From Clostridiales bacterium (GTDB lineage Bacteria > Bacillota > Clostridia > Lachnospirales > Lachnospiraceae): a stretch of 64,000 bases of DNA. The notes beneath the pieces are model-generated. The model searched no databases and had not been told where the DNA came from. It saw only the letters and a program-made list of their open reading frames with translations. Made by a program: the position numbers and the translations under genes. The stretch is from positions 1 through 64,000 of the forward strand of contig DUNO01000054.1 of NCBI GenBank assembly GCA_012839295.1. Reading direction: 5' to 3'. Shown in pieces: positions 49,915 to 58,250 of this stretch. The stretch's first letter is position 1, and every line of letters begins with the position of its first letter.

Positions 49915-51315
49915 TTAATCTGCTACAATATTCTTAAGCCATTTTTTCTGGCGGTAACGCAGATAGCCCAATACCAGCTTATAGATCTCTTCGATCAGGA
50001 TCATGGCGTAGACGATATAAATCGGCAGCTGGAACACCAGGCCGCCCAGGACCGCCATCGGGATTCCGATGAGCCATACTCCACTGACATCCAGGAAAAG
50101 TGACGCCCTGGTATCCCCTCCGCTTCGCAGGATCGCTACGATAATCAGGCAGTTTACCATCCTGGCCGGCATATAGATTGCAAATACTGCCAGGCTCAGC
50201 CGGATATATCCAGCAACCAGCTCCGATACCTGGAAGATTCCGATGATATATTCCCTGCAAAGCAGTGTTATCACAGCCCCAACTACGGACAAGACCAGCT
50301 GCAATATCATATAGTTTTTCGCATACTCCTCCGCTTTCTTAAACTTATCCGCCCCCATTTCATTTCCAAGCACAACGGCGGCAGCGTTACAGATTCCAAA
50401 AAAGAATACCAGGATCACCTGCTCCACGGTATTCGTAATGGTAATGGCAGCCGTGGCGGCATCACCCATACGTCCATATACCAGGGAGTACATGGTCACA
50501 CCCAGCCCCCACATGAACTCGTTGGCAATAACCGGCGAGGCCGTCAGAAGAAACTTTTGGAGGAATGGCTTATTTAAAAAGGCTACTCCGCCTTCTGCCT
50601 GCCTATCGTACTTGCTGTGGATAAAATCCCCAACGCCATCATCCCCGGCTTTTTTGCTATGTACGGCGATCAGTAAGGAAGCGCATTCCACGATCCTGGC
50701 AACCAGCGTAGCCAGCGCAGCACCGGCAACTCCCATCTTAGGAAGTCCAAAATTACCATAAATAAGACCATAGTTTAATGTAACATTCACTCCGATCGAG
50801 ACCATTGTAATGATAACCGGCAGACGAACATAGTGCATACTCCGCAAAACCGCCGTATAGGTATTTGAAATTGCTGTCAGTGGATAGCTTAATGCAATCA
50901 CCGCAAGGTAAGAGGCTCCGATTACAATCATATCACTTTGGGGCGTGAATATCCTCATGACATATCCCGGGAACAAAAGCCCCGGTATTACAAAGAGGAA
51001 GGAGGCGCTGACGCCTATCATTAAGCCCAGCCGCAATACCCTTTTAATATTAACCATCTCCCGCCTTCCAAAATACTGGGCTGACAATATGCTCGAACCG
51101 CTGCATACCCCAAACATCAGAAGCGAGAAAACAAAAAACACTTTATTTGCAAGACCTACTGCCGCAACAGAGGTTTCTCCCAATTGCCCGATCATTAAGG
51201 TGTCAACCAGGTTCAACACATTGTTCAGCAGGTTCTGTAATGCCACCGGTATCATGATCGCCAAAGTTTTCTTAAGAAAACTGGTATCCCGCAGCATTCT
51301 TTTAATCTGATCCAT
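49915..51315 (-). CDS. MATE-family multidrug/cation antiporter
   Basis: 466 residues with 12 hydrophobic segments in two halves. The N-terminus (TLAIMIPVALQNLLNNVLNLVDTLMIGQLGETSVAAVGLANKV) carries the standard MATE pattern, and the second half repeats it (PVIANEFMWGLGVTMYSLVYGRMGDAATAA). It probably exports a cationic compound or drug using Na+ or H+. AGGGGGG lies upstream of the ATG. It is monocistronic, lies between rpsO and the sugar-regulation genes, and has its own terminator. Confidence 0.92.
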   Translation of the reverse strand: MDQIKRMLRDTSFLKKTLAIMIPVALQNLLNNVLNLVDTLMIGQLGETSVAAVGLANKVFFVFSLLMFGVCSGSSILSAQYFGRREMVNIKRVLRLGLMIGVSASFLFVIPGLLFPGYVMRIFTPQSDMIVIGASYLAVIALSYPLTAISNTYTAVLRSMHYVRLPVIITMVSIGVNVTLNYGLIYGNFGLPKMGVAGAALATLVARIVECASLLIAVHSKKAGDDGVGDFIHSKYDRQAEGGVAFLNKPFLQKFLLTASPVIANEFMWGLGVTMYSLVYGRMGDAATAAITITNTVEQVILVFFFGICNAAAVVLGNEMGADKFKKAEEYAKNYMILQLVLSVVGAVITLLCREYIIGIFQVSELVAGYIRLSLAVFAIYMPARMVNCLIIVAILRSGGDTRASLFLDVSGVWLIGIPMAVLGGLVFQLPIYIVYAMILIEEIYKLVLGYLRYRQKKWLKNIVAD

Positions 51316-51363
51316 AAAACCCCCCTATTTCCCTAAAATAATCTCATCCAGAATATGAGAAAA

Positions 51364-51403
51364 ACTGTCCCATTATGAGCACCTGGCTGTAAAATGGGAC
51401 AGT
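51364..51403 (-). terminator. Intrinsic terminator of rpsO
   Basis: ACTGTCCCATT/AATGGGACAGT perfect 11-bp stem followed by TTTTTCTC, about 23 nt after the rpsO stop. It ends the message before the MATE gene. Confidence 0.85.
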
Positions 51404-51425
51404 CCTAAATTCCTTAAGATATTTA

Positions 51426-51692
51426 CTATTTTCTTAAACCTAAACGCTCGATTAACTTACGGTATCCATCGATGTCAGTCTTCTTTAAGTATTCAAGTAA
51501 ACCTCTTCTTTGTCCAACCATCTTAAGAAGACCTCTTCTGGAATGATGATCCTTCTTATTGTTCTTTAAATGCTCCGTTAACTCGGTAATTCTCTCTGTT
51601 AAAAGTGCAATCTGAACCTCTGGAGATCCTGTATCCTCTGGTGTTCTTCCAAAATTTTTGATGATTTCCTGTTTCTTTTCCTTGCTAATCAT
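51426..51692 (-). CDS. rpsO: 30S ribosomal protein S15
   Basis: 88 residues, the usual length, from the ATG of [31 protein letters not shown] with AAGGAG 10 nt upstream. It contains the family signature [26 protein letters not shown]. It binds 16S rRNA early in 30S assembly. A promoter and leader of about 160 nt precede it. In related genomes pnp follows directly; here it does not. Confidence 0.97.
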   Translation of the reverse strand: MISKEKKQEIIKNFGRTPEDTGSPEVQIALLTERITELTEHLKNNKKDHHSRRGLLKMVGQRRGLLEYLKKTDIDGYRKLIERLGLRK

Positions 51693-51853
51693 GTTAACAA
51701 TTCTCCTTTCATTTTTAAAGCGCCTGATACTAAGAAGAAGGTCGGAGTGTCCTTGCTCTGGGCATCGGCTCACTTAAGTGGTCGTACTATCCTTGTACTT
51801 AGCATGCTTTATGCCAAGTATCATCAAGTACCTTTGGTATCGTACCATATTCT
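51693..51853 (-). promoter_or_regulatory. Leader of rpsO, possible S15 autoregulatory region
   Basis: About 160 untranslated nt between the predicted transcript start and the ATG contain several short inverted pairs (for example GGTAC...GTACG and CTTAAGTGAG). Known: S15 represses its own synthesis through leader RNA in several phyla, with unrelated structures. The role here is inferred from length and position only. Confidence 0.35.
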
Positions 51854-51859
51854 TAAATT

Positions 51860-51889
51860 ATTGTAAACTCTTTTTTCTTAGAAAGTCAA
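51860..51889 (-). promoter_or_regulatory. Promoter of rpsO
   Basis: TTGACT, 18-bp spacer, TACAAT. Confidence 0.7.
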
Positions 51890-51971
51890 GGTTTTCAACT
51901 ATTTTTCAGTTATTTCCCAATCGCTTTACTGCTTCTGTCCCTATTTGCATCCCATTGCCGATACCAGCCTG

Positions 51972-53573
51972 CTATCTTCCCGTAAATTCTGCTTTATCGA
52001 TCAGGTTGCCATTCAGCAGGAAGAGCAATATGGTAAACAGGATGCAAAAGCCGGTATAGGGCAGGGTCACCAGGAATGCCAATGCATCCGGCAATAAAAA
52101 TGCGGCGGCTATTGAGACACCAATCGAGGGTGCCAGGATCAGCAGCAGGATACCAAAACAGAAAAACATCTGCACCAGCTTATTTGGCTGGTCGCCAAGC
52201 ACTCTCTGATAAAGGATCGTCAATGCCGTAAATACCGCGCCGGAGGCAGCATAGGCGGCAGCAAAAAACACTCCCGTCAAAGGGTTCATGCCCCTGACTA
52301 CCACATACACTAAAAAGATCAGCACTCCGTCCACGCAGGGCTTAAGCAAAGAGGTGGCAGAGGCTGCAATCACCTTCTTAATAGAAGATTCCGGTATCAG
52401 GTAGATATAGGGCTTTGTAAGCTCTTCCTTTAGCTTGCCCATAATTGAAACAAAGTATTGTATATAAGCGGCCAGACCCAATATCAGGTAGTCCATTCCC
52501 TGGGGTAACTGCTCCTTCTTAAAATAATATCCTGCGGCACCGGCACCTACCACCAGGAACAGGGTATAGCCGTCAAGGAATATAAATCTGCTTTTCCGTC
52601 TCATCTCAAGGAGGTGCTTATACATTAAGGTGGAGGCACCGCTTCCTTTACCAATGCCATGCTCCTGTTCCTTTACCTTAATCTTTTTGCCGCCCTGCCT
52701 GGCTACCCTGCGGCCTTCCTTTGCCGCCTGCAGTGTCTGGTAAGTAGTCTCTGTGGAGACCAGCACATCCTCATAATAATCCGCCTTGCCCGAGGTTAAA
52801 ACAAGGATCATGACGGCTCCCAGGCAGGTAAACAGCCCGAGGGAAAGGAGGATTTCAAACAGGGAATTATTTACGACACCCATAAAAAACATGGTTCCCC
52901 AACCGGCTATGGGGATATAGCCAAAGCCAGAGGAGCTGACCACACGCAGGGCGGCTTCCCAGGCTCCTACTCCATACCGCTGATACACATAGACAACGGA
53001 CAGCAATATACCTGCATAAGCAAGATATACCAGGGTCTTTACAAGCCTTTTACGCTTTTCATTGCCATTTGAGAATATATAGATCCCAATTGCAAGTAGC
53101 TGTCCAAATACCACTACCAGAACAAAGACAATGAATAAAGAGAGGATTTCCTTCATCCCGTAGCCAAAGTTATTCCTTAGGTTTGCAATCTGGTAAAAGA
53201 TAAAAATACCGCCCAGCAAGGATTTGCCCAAGGTACTGATTAATCCGTAGAGAAGGATTTTCTTTGATGAAACTGGTGATACGAACAACAGTCCCACGTC
53301 TGGCATTGTAAACAGGCTGGAGCCGGTTGACAGGCCGCTGTAGACAAAGGTATATAATAAGAATAATGCAACCCCGCCAATAATCAGCAGCAAAATTCTT
53401 TCATCCGCATAATCCATGCCTGTCCCTTCCACTCCTGCGAATACCAAGAATACCAGGGATCCAACAATCATCAGGAAAACAAAGAGATACAATATCAGCA
53501 TACCCGGCTTTTTCTTCAAGCTTAGGAGCTGGTTTTTAAACCTGGTTACAAGTAAATAGACAATCGCCTTCAT
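51972..53573 (-). CDS. ABC exporter membrane protein
   Basis: 533 residues with about 12 hydrophobic segments and a cytoplasmic loop near residue 285-310 (KEGRRVARQGGKKIKVKEQEHGIGKG). The N-terminus (VTRFKNQLLSLKKKPGML) and the GLLFVSPVSSKKILLYGL segment are typical of the putative ABC exporter family found beside single-domain ATPases in Clostridia. The ATG follows the ATPase stop by 3 nt. The substrate is unknown. Confidence 0.78.
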   Translation of the reverse strand: MKAIVYLLVTRFKNQLLSLKKKPGMLILYLFVFLMIVGSLVFLVFAGVEGTGMDYADERILLLIIGGVALFLLYTFVYSGLSTGSSLFTMPDVGLLFVSPVSSKKILLYGLISTLGKSLLGGIFIFYQIANLRNNFGYGMKEILSLFIVFVLVVVFGQLLAIGIYIFSNGNEKRKRLVKTLVYLAYAGILLSVVYVYQRYGVGAWEAALRVVSSSGFGYIPIAGWGTMFFMGVVNNSLFEILLSLGLFTCLGAVMILVLTSGKADYYEDVLVSTETTYQTLQAAKEGRRVARQGGKKIKVKEQEHGIGKGSGASTLMYKHLLEMRRKSRFIFLDGYTLFLVVGAGAAGYYFKKEQLPQGMDYLILGLAAYIQYFVSIMGKLKEELTKPYIYLIPESSIKKVIAASATSLLKPCVDGVLIFLVYVVVRGMNPLTGVFFAAAYAASGAVFTALTILYQRVLGDQPNKLVQMFFCFGILLLILAPSIGVSIAAAFLLPDALAFLVTLPYTGFCILFTILLFLLNGNLIDKAEFTGR

Positions 53574-53576
53574 TGC

Positions 53577-54299
53577 TTATTCCTCTCCTTCCGTCTGCCG
53601 CTTATCCCCTTCGGTAATGTTAAAGAACAAGGCTTCCAGATCCTCCCCGGAGCCTTCGATATCCTGCCTGGTTCTCCTGGCAGCAATCCTTCCACCCATC
53701 ATGATATTCGCGCTGTCCCAAAATTCGTCAATACTGTCCAGCATATGGGTACTGATCAGTATGGCAGCCCCTTCCTTTTTCTTCTCCAGAATCATGCTTT
53801 TTAATTCCTTAATTGCATGGGGATCCAGACCCACCATGGGCTCATCAAATAATATCACCTTCGGCTCCGTCAAAAGGCCGCAGCAGATGCTGACCTTCTG
53901 CTGCATCCCCTTTGAAAGCTCACTGCCAAGCTTCTTCTTTTTATCCTCAAGCTCGAGCCTTTGCAGCAGCACATTGGCCCTTTCCTTCCAATTCTTCAGG
54001 GAATAGGCCCGTGCGATGAATTCCATGTGCTCCCAGACCGTAAGCATATCGTACAGGGCAGGCATTTCCGGTATATAGCCCAAATCCCGCTTGGCCTGTA
54101 AGGACTTATTTTCATGCCCGTTGATCATTATTTGTCCGTCAAACTTTAACAGCCCGGCAACCGATTTAATGATTGTTGATTTTCCGGCTCCATTTGGGCC
54201 AAGCAAAACAGAAATCTCTCCGGCTTTGATTTCAAAGCTTACAGCATCATTTGCTACGAACTTTCCATATCTCTTCGTTACATTATTCACAATTAACAT
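53577..54299 (-). CDS. ABC exporter ATP-binding protein
   Basis: 240 residues from the ATG of MLIVNNVTKRYGKFVAND. Walker A LGPNGAGKSTII (about residue 38), signature LSKGMQQKVSICCGL, Walker B VILFDEPMVGLD and H-loop STHMLDSID. It is a single ABC domain that pairs with the following membrane protein. The pair is inserted between ribF and rpsO and is isolated from ribF by a terminator and a cluster of hairpins. Confidence 0.88.
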   Translation of the reverse strand: MLIVNNVTKRYGKFVANDAVSFEIKAGEISVLLGPNGAGKSTIIKSVAGLLKFDGQIMINGHENKSLQAKRDLGYIPEMPALYDMLTVWEHMEFIARAYSLKNWKERANVLLQRLELEDKKKKLGSELSKGMQQKVSICCGLLTEPKVILFDEPMVGLDPHAIKELKSMILEKKKEGAAILISTHMLDSIDEFWDSANIMMGGRIAARRTRQDIEGSGEDLEALFFNITEGDKRQTEGEE

Positions 54300-54454
54300 G
54301 CTTCTTTCACTCCATCTCCTTAAGATTCTCACAGTAGTTCTATTTGGTAAGCCTTTGCTTAAGAAAGGGCTTACTAAATAGATGATCAAAGCCAGTATAC
54401 AGCATATGCCCGTCCTTTGGAATACACGTCCCGGTATTTTAATCGTTTTATAAT

Positions 54455-54591
54455 GTAAGTTATTAGAAGTTGCTCTTTAACTTCTAATAAAAGGTGCGGT
54501 CTTTTCGCACCGTCATCTCGATTATCGGAACATGTATTTGGTTCCGATAATATAAGTTATTAGAAGTTGCTCTTTAACTTCTCATAACTTA
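54455..54591. repeat. Four tandem hairpins with a 30-bp direct repeat
   Basis: Two identical 30-bp copies of a self-complementary sequence (54455-54484 and 54553-54582, TAAGTTATTAGAAGTTGC...AACTTCT) flank GGTGCG/CGCACC (54493-54511) and TTATCGGAAC/GTTCCGATAA (54522-54550). They lie in the ribF-exporter gap where no gene is visible. Similar in style to the palindromes at 6864 and 27214. Confidence 0.75.
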
Positions 54592-54605
54592 TTATAATTA
54601 TTTAG

Positions 54606-54637
54606 CAAAAACGGAGGTACAAACCAATTGTCCTCCG
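54606..54637 (-). terminator. Intrinsic terminator after ribF
   Basis: CGGAGG/CCTCCG stem with 14-nt loop and TTTTTG tail on the transcript, about 110 nt after the ribF stop. It closes the rimP-to-ribF operon. Confidence 0.75.
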
Positions 54638-54748
54638 GAATTTATGCCAATATTATTATTTTTGTCTATTTCATCTCTATTCAATCATAAATACTGCCTG
54701 AATTACCGCCTGAATCCGCCCAGCTTCCTGTGCTGTTACCAAACCAGA

Positions 54749-55678
54749 TCATTTTTTAACCTTAAAAAATCTCTGTACAAGGATGAGATCTTCCCTCATT
54801 CTTGTAATCAGCTCCTCCAGGGAACCAAATTTCAGCTCCGGGCGGATATACTCGTAGAACTCGACCTCCAGCAGCTCCCCGTACAGATCACCGTCGAAAT
54901 CAAAAATATAGGTCTCCACACCAATATATTCCTCTTCCCCCACCGTCGGCTTATAGCCTATGTTGGTCGCTCCCAGGTAAGGTACACCCTTGATGATGGT
55001 CTTAGTGGCATATACGCCACAAGGGGGCAGCAATTTTGATGAGGATGGGATCAGGTTCACCGTCGGCATTCCAATGGTCCTCCCCAGCTTCCTTCCATGG
55101 GCCACCTCACCGCGGATGGAATAGGGTTGTCCCAGCATTGCATTTGCGGCCTCCAGGTTTCCCTCCTTCAGGACCCGGCGGATTGCTGAGCTGCTGATAA
55201 TGTCACCCTTCCATTTCTTCTTCTCACAGGAAACCACCTTATAGCCGTAGGTTTCTTCATACTGCTTTAATAAGGCCACATCCCCCCGCCGTTCAAAGCC
55301 AAAGCGGAAATCATTTCCCACGATGATGACCTTTGCATCCAGCTTGTCAATCAGGATTTCCTTAATAAACTCCTCCGGCGTCATGGATCTTGTCTCCTCC
55401 GTGAAGGGGTAGGATATCAGGGCATCAATGCCGCACCGGTTCAGCTGGAATAATTTTTCCTCTTCCGTATAAATCAGTTCAAATTCTTTATCAGAAAATA
55501 AGTTCTCCGGGTGCAGCAAAAAGCTGAACATAACTGCCTTATACCCCTGTTCCTTATATGAAACCGCCAGGTTAATGAGCTGCTTATGCCCCAGATGAAG
55601 TCCATCAAACTTCCCCAGGGTAACCGCTGTATTTTTAAATTTAAAGTTTGTACTGCCTGCTATATACTCCATAGCCAT
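54749..55678 (-). CDS. ribF: Bifunctional riboflavin kinase/FAD synthetase
   Basis: 309 residues. The N-terminal FAD synthetase part has TLGKFDGLHLGHKQLI (HxGH-like motif) and IVGNDFRFGFERRGD. The C-terminal riboflavin kinase part has GRTIGMPTVNLIPSS and GVYATKTII. GGAGG lies 5 nt before the ATG. The position after truB is the standard one in Clostridia. Confidence 0.95.
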   Translation of the reverse strand: MAMEYIAGSTNFKFKNTAVTLGKFDGLHLGHKQLINLAVSYKEQGYKAVMFSFLLHPENLFSDKEFELIYTEEEKLFQLNRCGIDALISYPFTEETRSMTPEEFIKEILIDKLDAKVIIVGNDFRFGFERRGDVALLKQYEETYGYKVVSCEKKKWKGDIISSSAIRRVLKEGNLEAANAMLGQPYSIRGEVAHGRKLGRTIGMPTVNLIPSSSKLLPPCGVYATKTIIKGVPYLGATNIGYKPTVGEEEYIGVETYIFDFDGDLYGELLEVEFYEYIRPELKFGSLEELITRMREDLILVQRFFKVKK

Positions 55679-55741
55679 CTAAGCCTCCTTTGAAAAGGCC
55701 CAAGCCTCCTTTGGGGGCTTTCCTCCATCTTCTGGTTCTTA

Positions 55742-56737
55742 TTATGACAAAAACATCTTAACCGGCCGATACAGCCCTGCTTCCTGGTCAAACCGGTATA
55801 TTCCAACAAAATTGCCATCCGCATCATACACTCTTGCAAAAGCCGTTGCTACGCTATCCTCCGGTGCCATAGTATCGTTTGTTGCCACAATATCATCAGT
55901 TGGCATGCTATTGTCCTCTGTCACAGTATCATCGGTTGCTGCGTTACTATCCACTGGCATCCTTTGGCTCTTGCAAAATGGATTCCCATTGTAAATCAGT
56001 TTGTGGTATTCCCTGTCCACTACTACTTTATCATAATCCCGGAACATTTCCTCCACCGGTATGATATAAGGAGCAAGCGCTTCCTCACGGGCCAGGGCTT
56101 CAATTTCAGACAGCCTTAGGGCGTTCTCCAGCTTAAACTGGCCGACAGCAGTGCGGACAAGGCTCTTCATCGTTCCGCCACAGCCTAAGGCCTCCCCGAT
56201 GTCATGGAGAAGGGTTCTGATGTAGGTACCCTTACTGCAATCCACGGACATGGTAACCTCATGCTCTGCCCCGGAATACCCGAGAATCCGGATGTCCCGG
56301 ATAACCACCCTCCTGCGCTCCCGCTCGATTTCCTTTCCCTGCCTTGCAAGCTCATATAGCCTCTTCCCGTCCACCTTTATGGCGGAGTACATAGGCGGAA
56401 GCTGCATGTATTCTCCGATATAGCCTTTAACCACCGCTTCGATCTGACCATAACCGGCGGTTACAGGAGCTTCCTTCAGGACAGTTCCCGTCATATCCTG
56501 GGTATCCGTGGTGATCCCAAGCTTTAATACCGCTTCGTAGGTCTTGTCCGTGTCAGTAATCATATCCACAAGCTTTGTCCCTTTTCCCATGCAAACAGGA
56601 AGTACCCCTACCGCATCAGGATCCAGGGTACCGGTGTGTCCGATTTTCTTCATTTTCAGGATACCCCTCATTTTAGCTACAACGTCATGGGAGGTATAGC
56701 CCTTTTCTTTGTATACGTTAATAATTCCGTTAACCAA
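55742..56737 (-). CDS. truB: tRNA pseudouridine(55) synthase, with an acidic insertion
   Basis: 331 residues from a TTG with GGAG 9 nt upstream. The catalytic Asp39 lies in GHTGTLDPDAVG; KGTYIRTLLHDIG follows. Between NGNPFCKSQ and FARVYDADGNFVGIY, residues about 264-298 form a low-complexity Asp/Thr/Ala/Val-rich stretch of related units (DDTVTEDNS, DDIVATNDT, EDSVAT) that is not usual in TruB, just before the C-terminal PUA-like part. It modifies U55 of tRNAs and sits in the conserved nusA-infB operon. Confidence 0.94.
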   Translation of the reverse strand: MVNGIINVYKEKGYTSHDVVAKMRGILKMKKIGHTGTLDPDAVGVLPVCMGKGTKLVDMITDTDKTYEAVLKLGITTDTQDMTGTVLKEAPVTAGYGQIEAVVKGYIGEYMQLPPMYSAIKVDGKRLYELARQGKEIERERRRVVIRDIRILGYSGAEHEVTMSVDCSKGTYIRTLLHDIGEALGCGGTMKSLVRTAVGQFKLENALRLSEIEALAREEALAPYIIPVEEMFRDYDKVVVDREYHKLIYNGNPFCKSQRMPVDSNAATDDTVTEDNSMPTDDIVATNDTMAPEDSVATAFARVYDADGNFVGIYRFDQEAGLYRPVKMFLS

Positions 56738-56784
56738 TTGCCTGCACTCCTTAGAAAACCTGTCCTATACCTGCCTGCTCCCTG

Positions 56785-57765
56785 TTATCCCTTCAGGATG
56801 CCAAGATCCCGGAGCTGGGCCTCAATATGTAGTGTAAGGTTATTAACCACATCATGGGCGGAGCCCCTCATTGTACAGCCAGCCGCCCGGATATGTCCGC
56901 CTCCGCCGAAATAGCAGGCTATCTTACTTACATTTACCTCACCATTGGCCCTCATGCTGACTTTGTATTCGTGGAAATCCGTTTCATAGATAAAAATAGC
57001 GACCTCTGTCCCCTTGGTGACCCGGAGCTGGTCAATAATGCCGTCCAGGTCCGCATGGGTAGCGCCGTAAAAATCCAGCATTTTTTTGCTGACGGCGGCA
57101 AATACCACCTTGCCTTCCAGCACAAGGATGCTCTCCATGAGGCAGCGTCCAAGAACCTGGTTCTGCAGGTATGTCTTTGCATAGAAGGATTCATCAATCA
57201 GTGAGGAAAAATCAATTCCCTTGCTGATTAACCTGCCTGCAGTAACCATCGTCCTTTCGCTGGTATTGCTGTGCTTGAATACGCCTGTATCATGGATAAT
57301 CCCAACATATAAGGCTTCCGCTATTTCCTTTGTAACCAGCTCCTCCTCCATCAGGCTAAAGAGCACCTCGCAGGTGGAGGAAGCCTCCGGAACCACATGG
57401 TTCACATCAGCAAAATTATTATTGCTGATGTGGTGGTCAATATTGATTCTCTTCTTCGCCGTATCAAAATACTTAATTGCATTTCCCAGGCGGTCAATAC
57501 TACCGCAATCTAAAGAAATAAATAAATCATAGCTTTCCTCAGTATCATAGCTGTGCTTGATTTCCTCTGAGCCGGTCAGGATGTTAAATTCAACACCAAA
57601 ATTTTCGAGATAAGCATCCACCTTCTCAAGCCCCAAGCTTTGCATATTCTGTTTCAGGTATAAATACAGTGCAGTACAGGAACCGACACAGTCGCCGTCC
57701 GGCCTGATGTGACCGGCAATTGCCACCTTCCCTGCTCCGATGAATTCCGCATTAATTTTTTCCAT
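56785..57765 (-). CDS. nrnA: DHH-family oligoribonuclease/pAp phosphatase (NrnA-like)
   Basis: 326 residues. Metal-binding motifs GHIRPDGDCVGS (His19, Asp23, Asp25), SLDCGSIDRLG, NIDHHISNN (the DHH triad) and GIIHDTGVF, then a DHHA1 domain with SMRANGEVNVSKIACYFGGGGHIRAAG. It degrades nano-RNA and can dephosphorylate pAp. It lies between rbfA and truB, as in most Firmicutes. Confidence 0.94.
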   Translation of the reverse strand: MEKINAEFIGAGKVAIAGHIRPDGDCVGSCTALYLYLKQNMQSLGLEKVDAYLENFGVEFNILTGSEEIKHSYDTEESYDLFISLDCGSIDRLGNAIKYFDTAKKRINIDHHISNNNFADVNHVVPEASSTCEVLFSLMEEELVTKEIAEALYVGIIHDTGVFKHSNTSERTMVTAGRLISKGIDFSSLIDESFYAKTYLQNQVLGRCLMESILVLEGKVVFAAVSKKMLDFYGATHADLDGIIDQLRVTKGTEVAIFIYETDFHEYKVSMRANGEVNVSKIACYFGGGGHIRAAGCTMRGSAHDVVNNLTLHIEAQLRDLGILKG

Positions 57766-57794
57766 AAGCTATTCTTCCTTTTCTTTGATTAAGC

Positions 57795-58205
57795 CTAGTG
57801 GTCCCTTTGGTCTCCTTCTTCCATTCCATCTTCCTGGTCTGGCCGGTCCGGTATGTTTTTGTTCACCTCATCGATGAGCTTTGACATATGGACACCGTAT
57901 TCGATTGAATTATCGATTACAAAGGTAAGTTCCGGTGTATTTCTCAAGTTCAGCGATTTCGCCAACTGTCCTCGCATGTAGGCTGCTGCGCTCCTTAATC
58001 CCTGCAGGGTAGCCTTTTTAGACTCCTCATCTCCCAGCACGCTGATAAATACCTTCGCTGTCTTTAAATCCGGTGCAACCTCCACATGAACGACGGAGGT
58101 CATCGGATTAATCCTGGGGTCTTTGATTTCCCTGCTGATTAATGTGCTCAGCTCTTTTTGTACTTCACCGTTAATTCTGGTGTTCTTAATACTGTTTTTC
58201 CTCAT
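57795..58205 (-). CDS. rbfA: Ribosome-binding factor A
   Basis: 136 residues with the KH-type core INGEVQKELSTLISREIKDPRI, then TSVVHVEVAPDLKTAKVFISVLG, then LRNTPELTFVIDNSIEYGVHMSKLIDE. It assists late 30S maturation at the 5' end of 16S rRNA. It sits between infB and nrnA in the usual order. Confidence 0.96.
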   Translation of the reverse strand: MRKNSIKNTRINGEVQKELSTLISREIKDPRINPMTSVVHVEVAPDLKTAKVFISVLGDEESKKATLQGLRSAAAYMRGQLAKSLNLRNTPELTFVIDNSIEYGVHMSKLIDEVNKNIPDRPDQEDGMEEGDQRDH

Positions 58206-58250
58206 ACAATTACCAAGTCCTTTCTATCACGGCAGAAGAACGCTGCAAAA

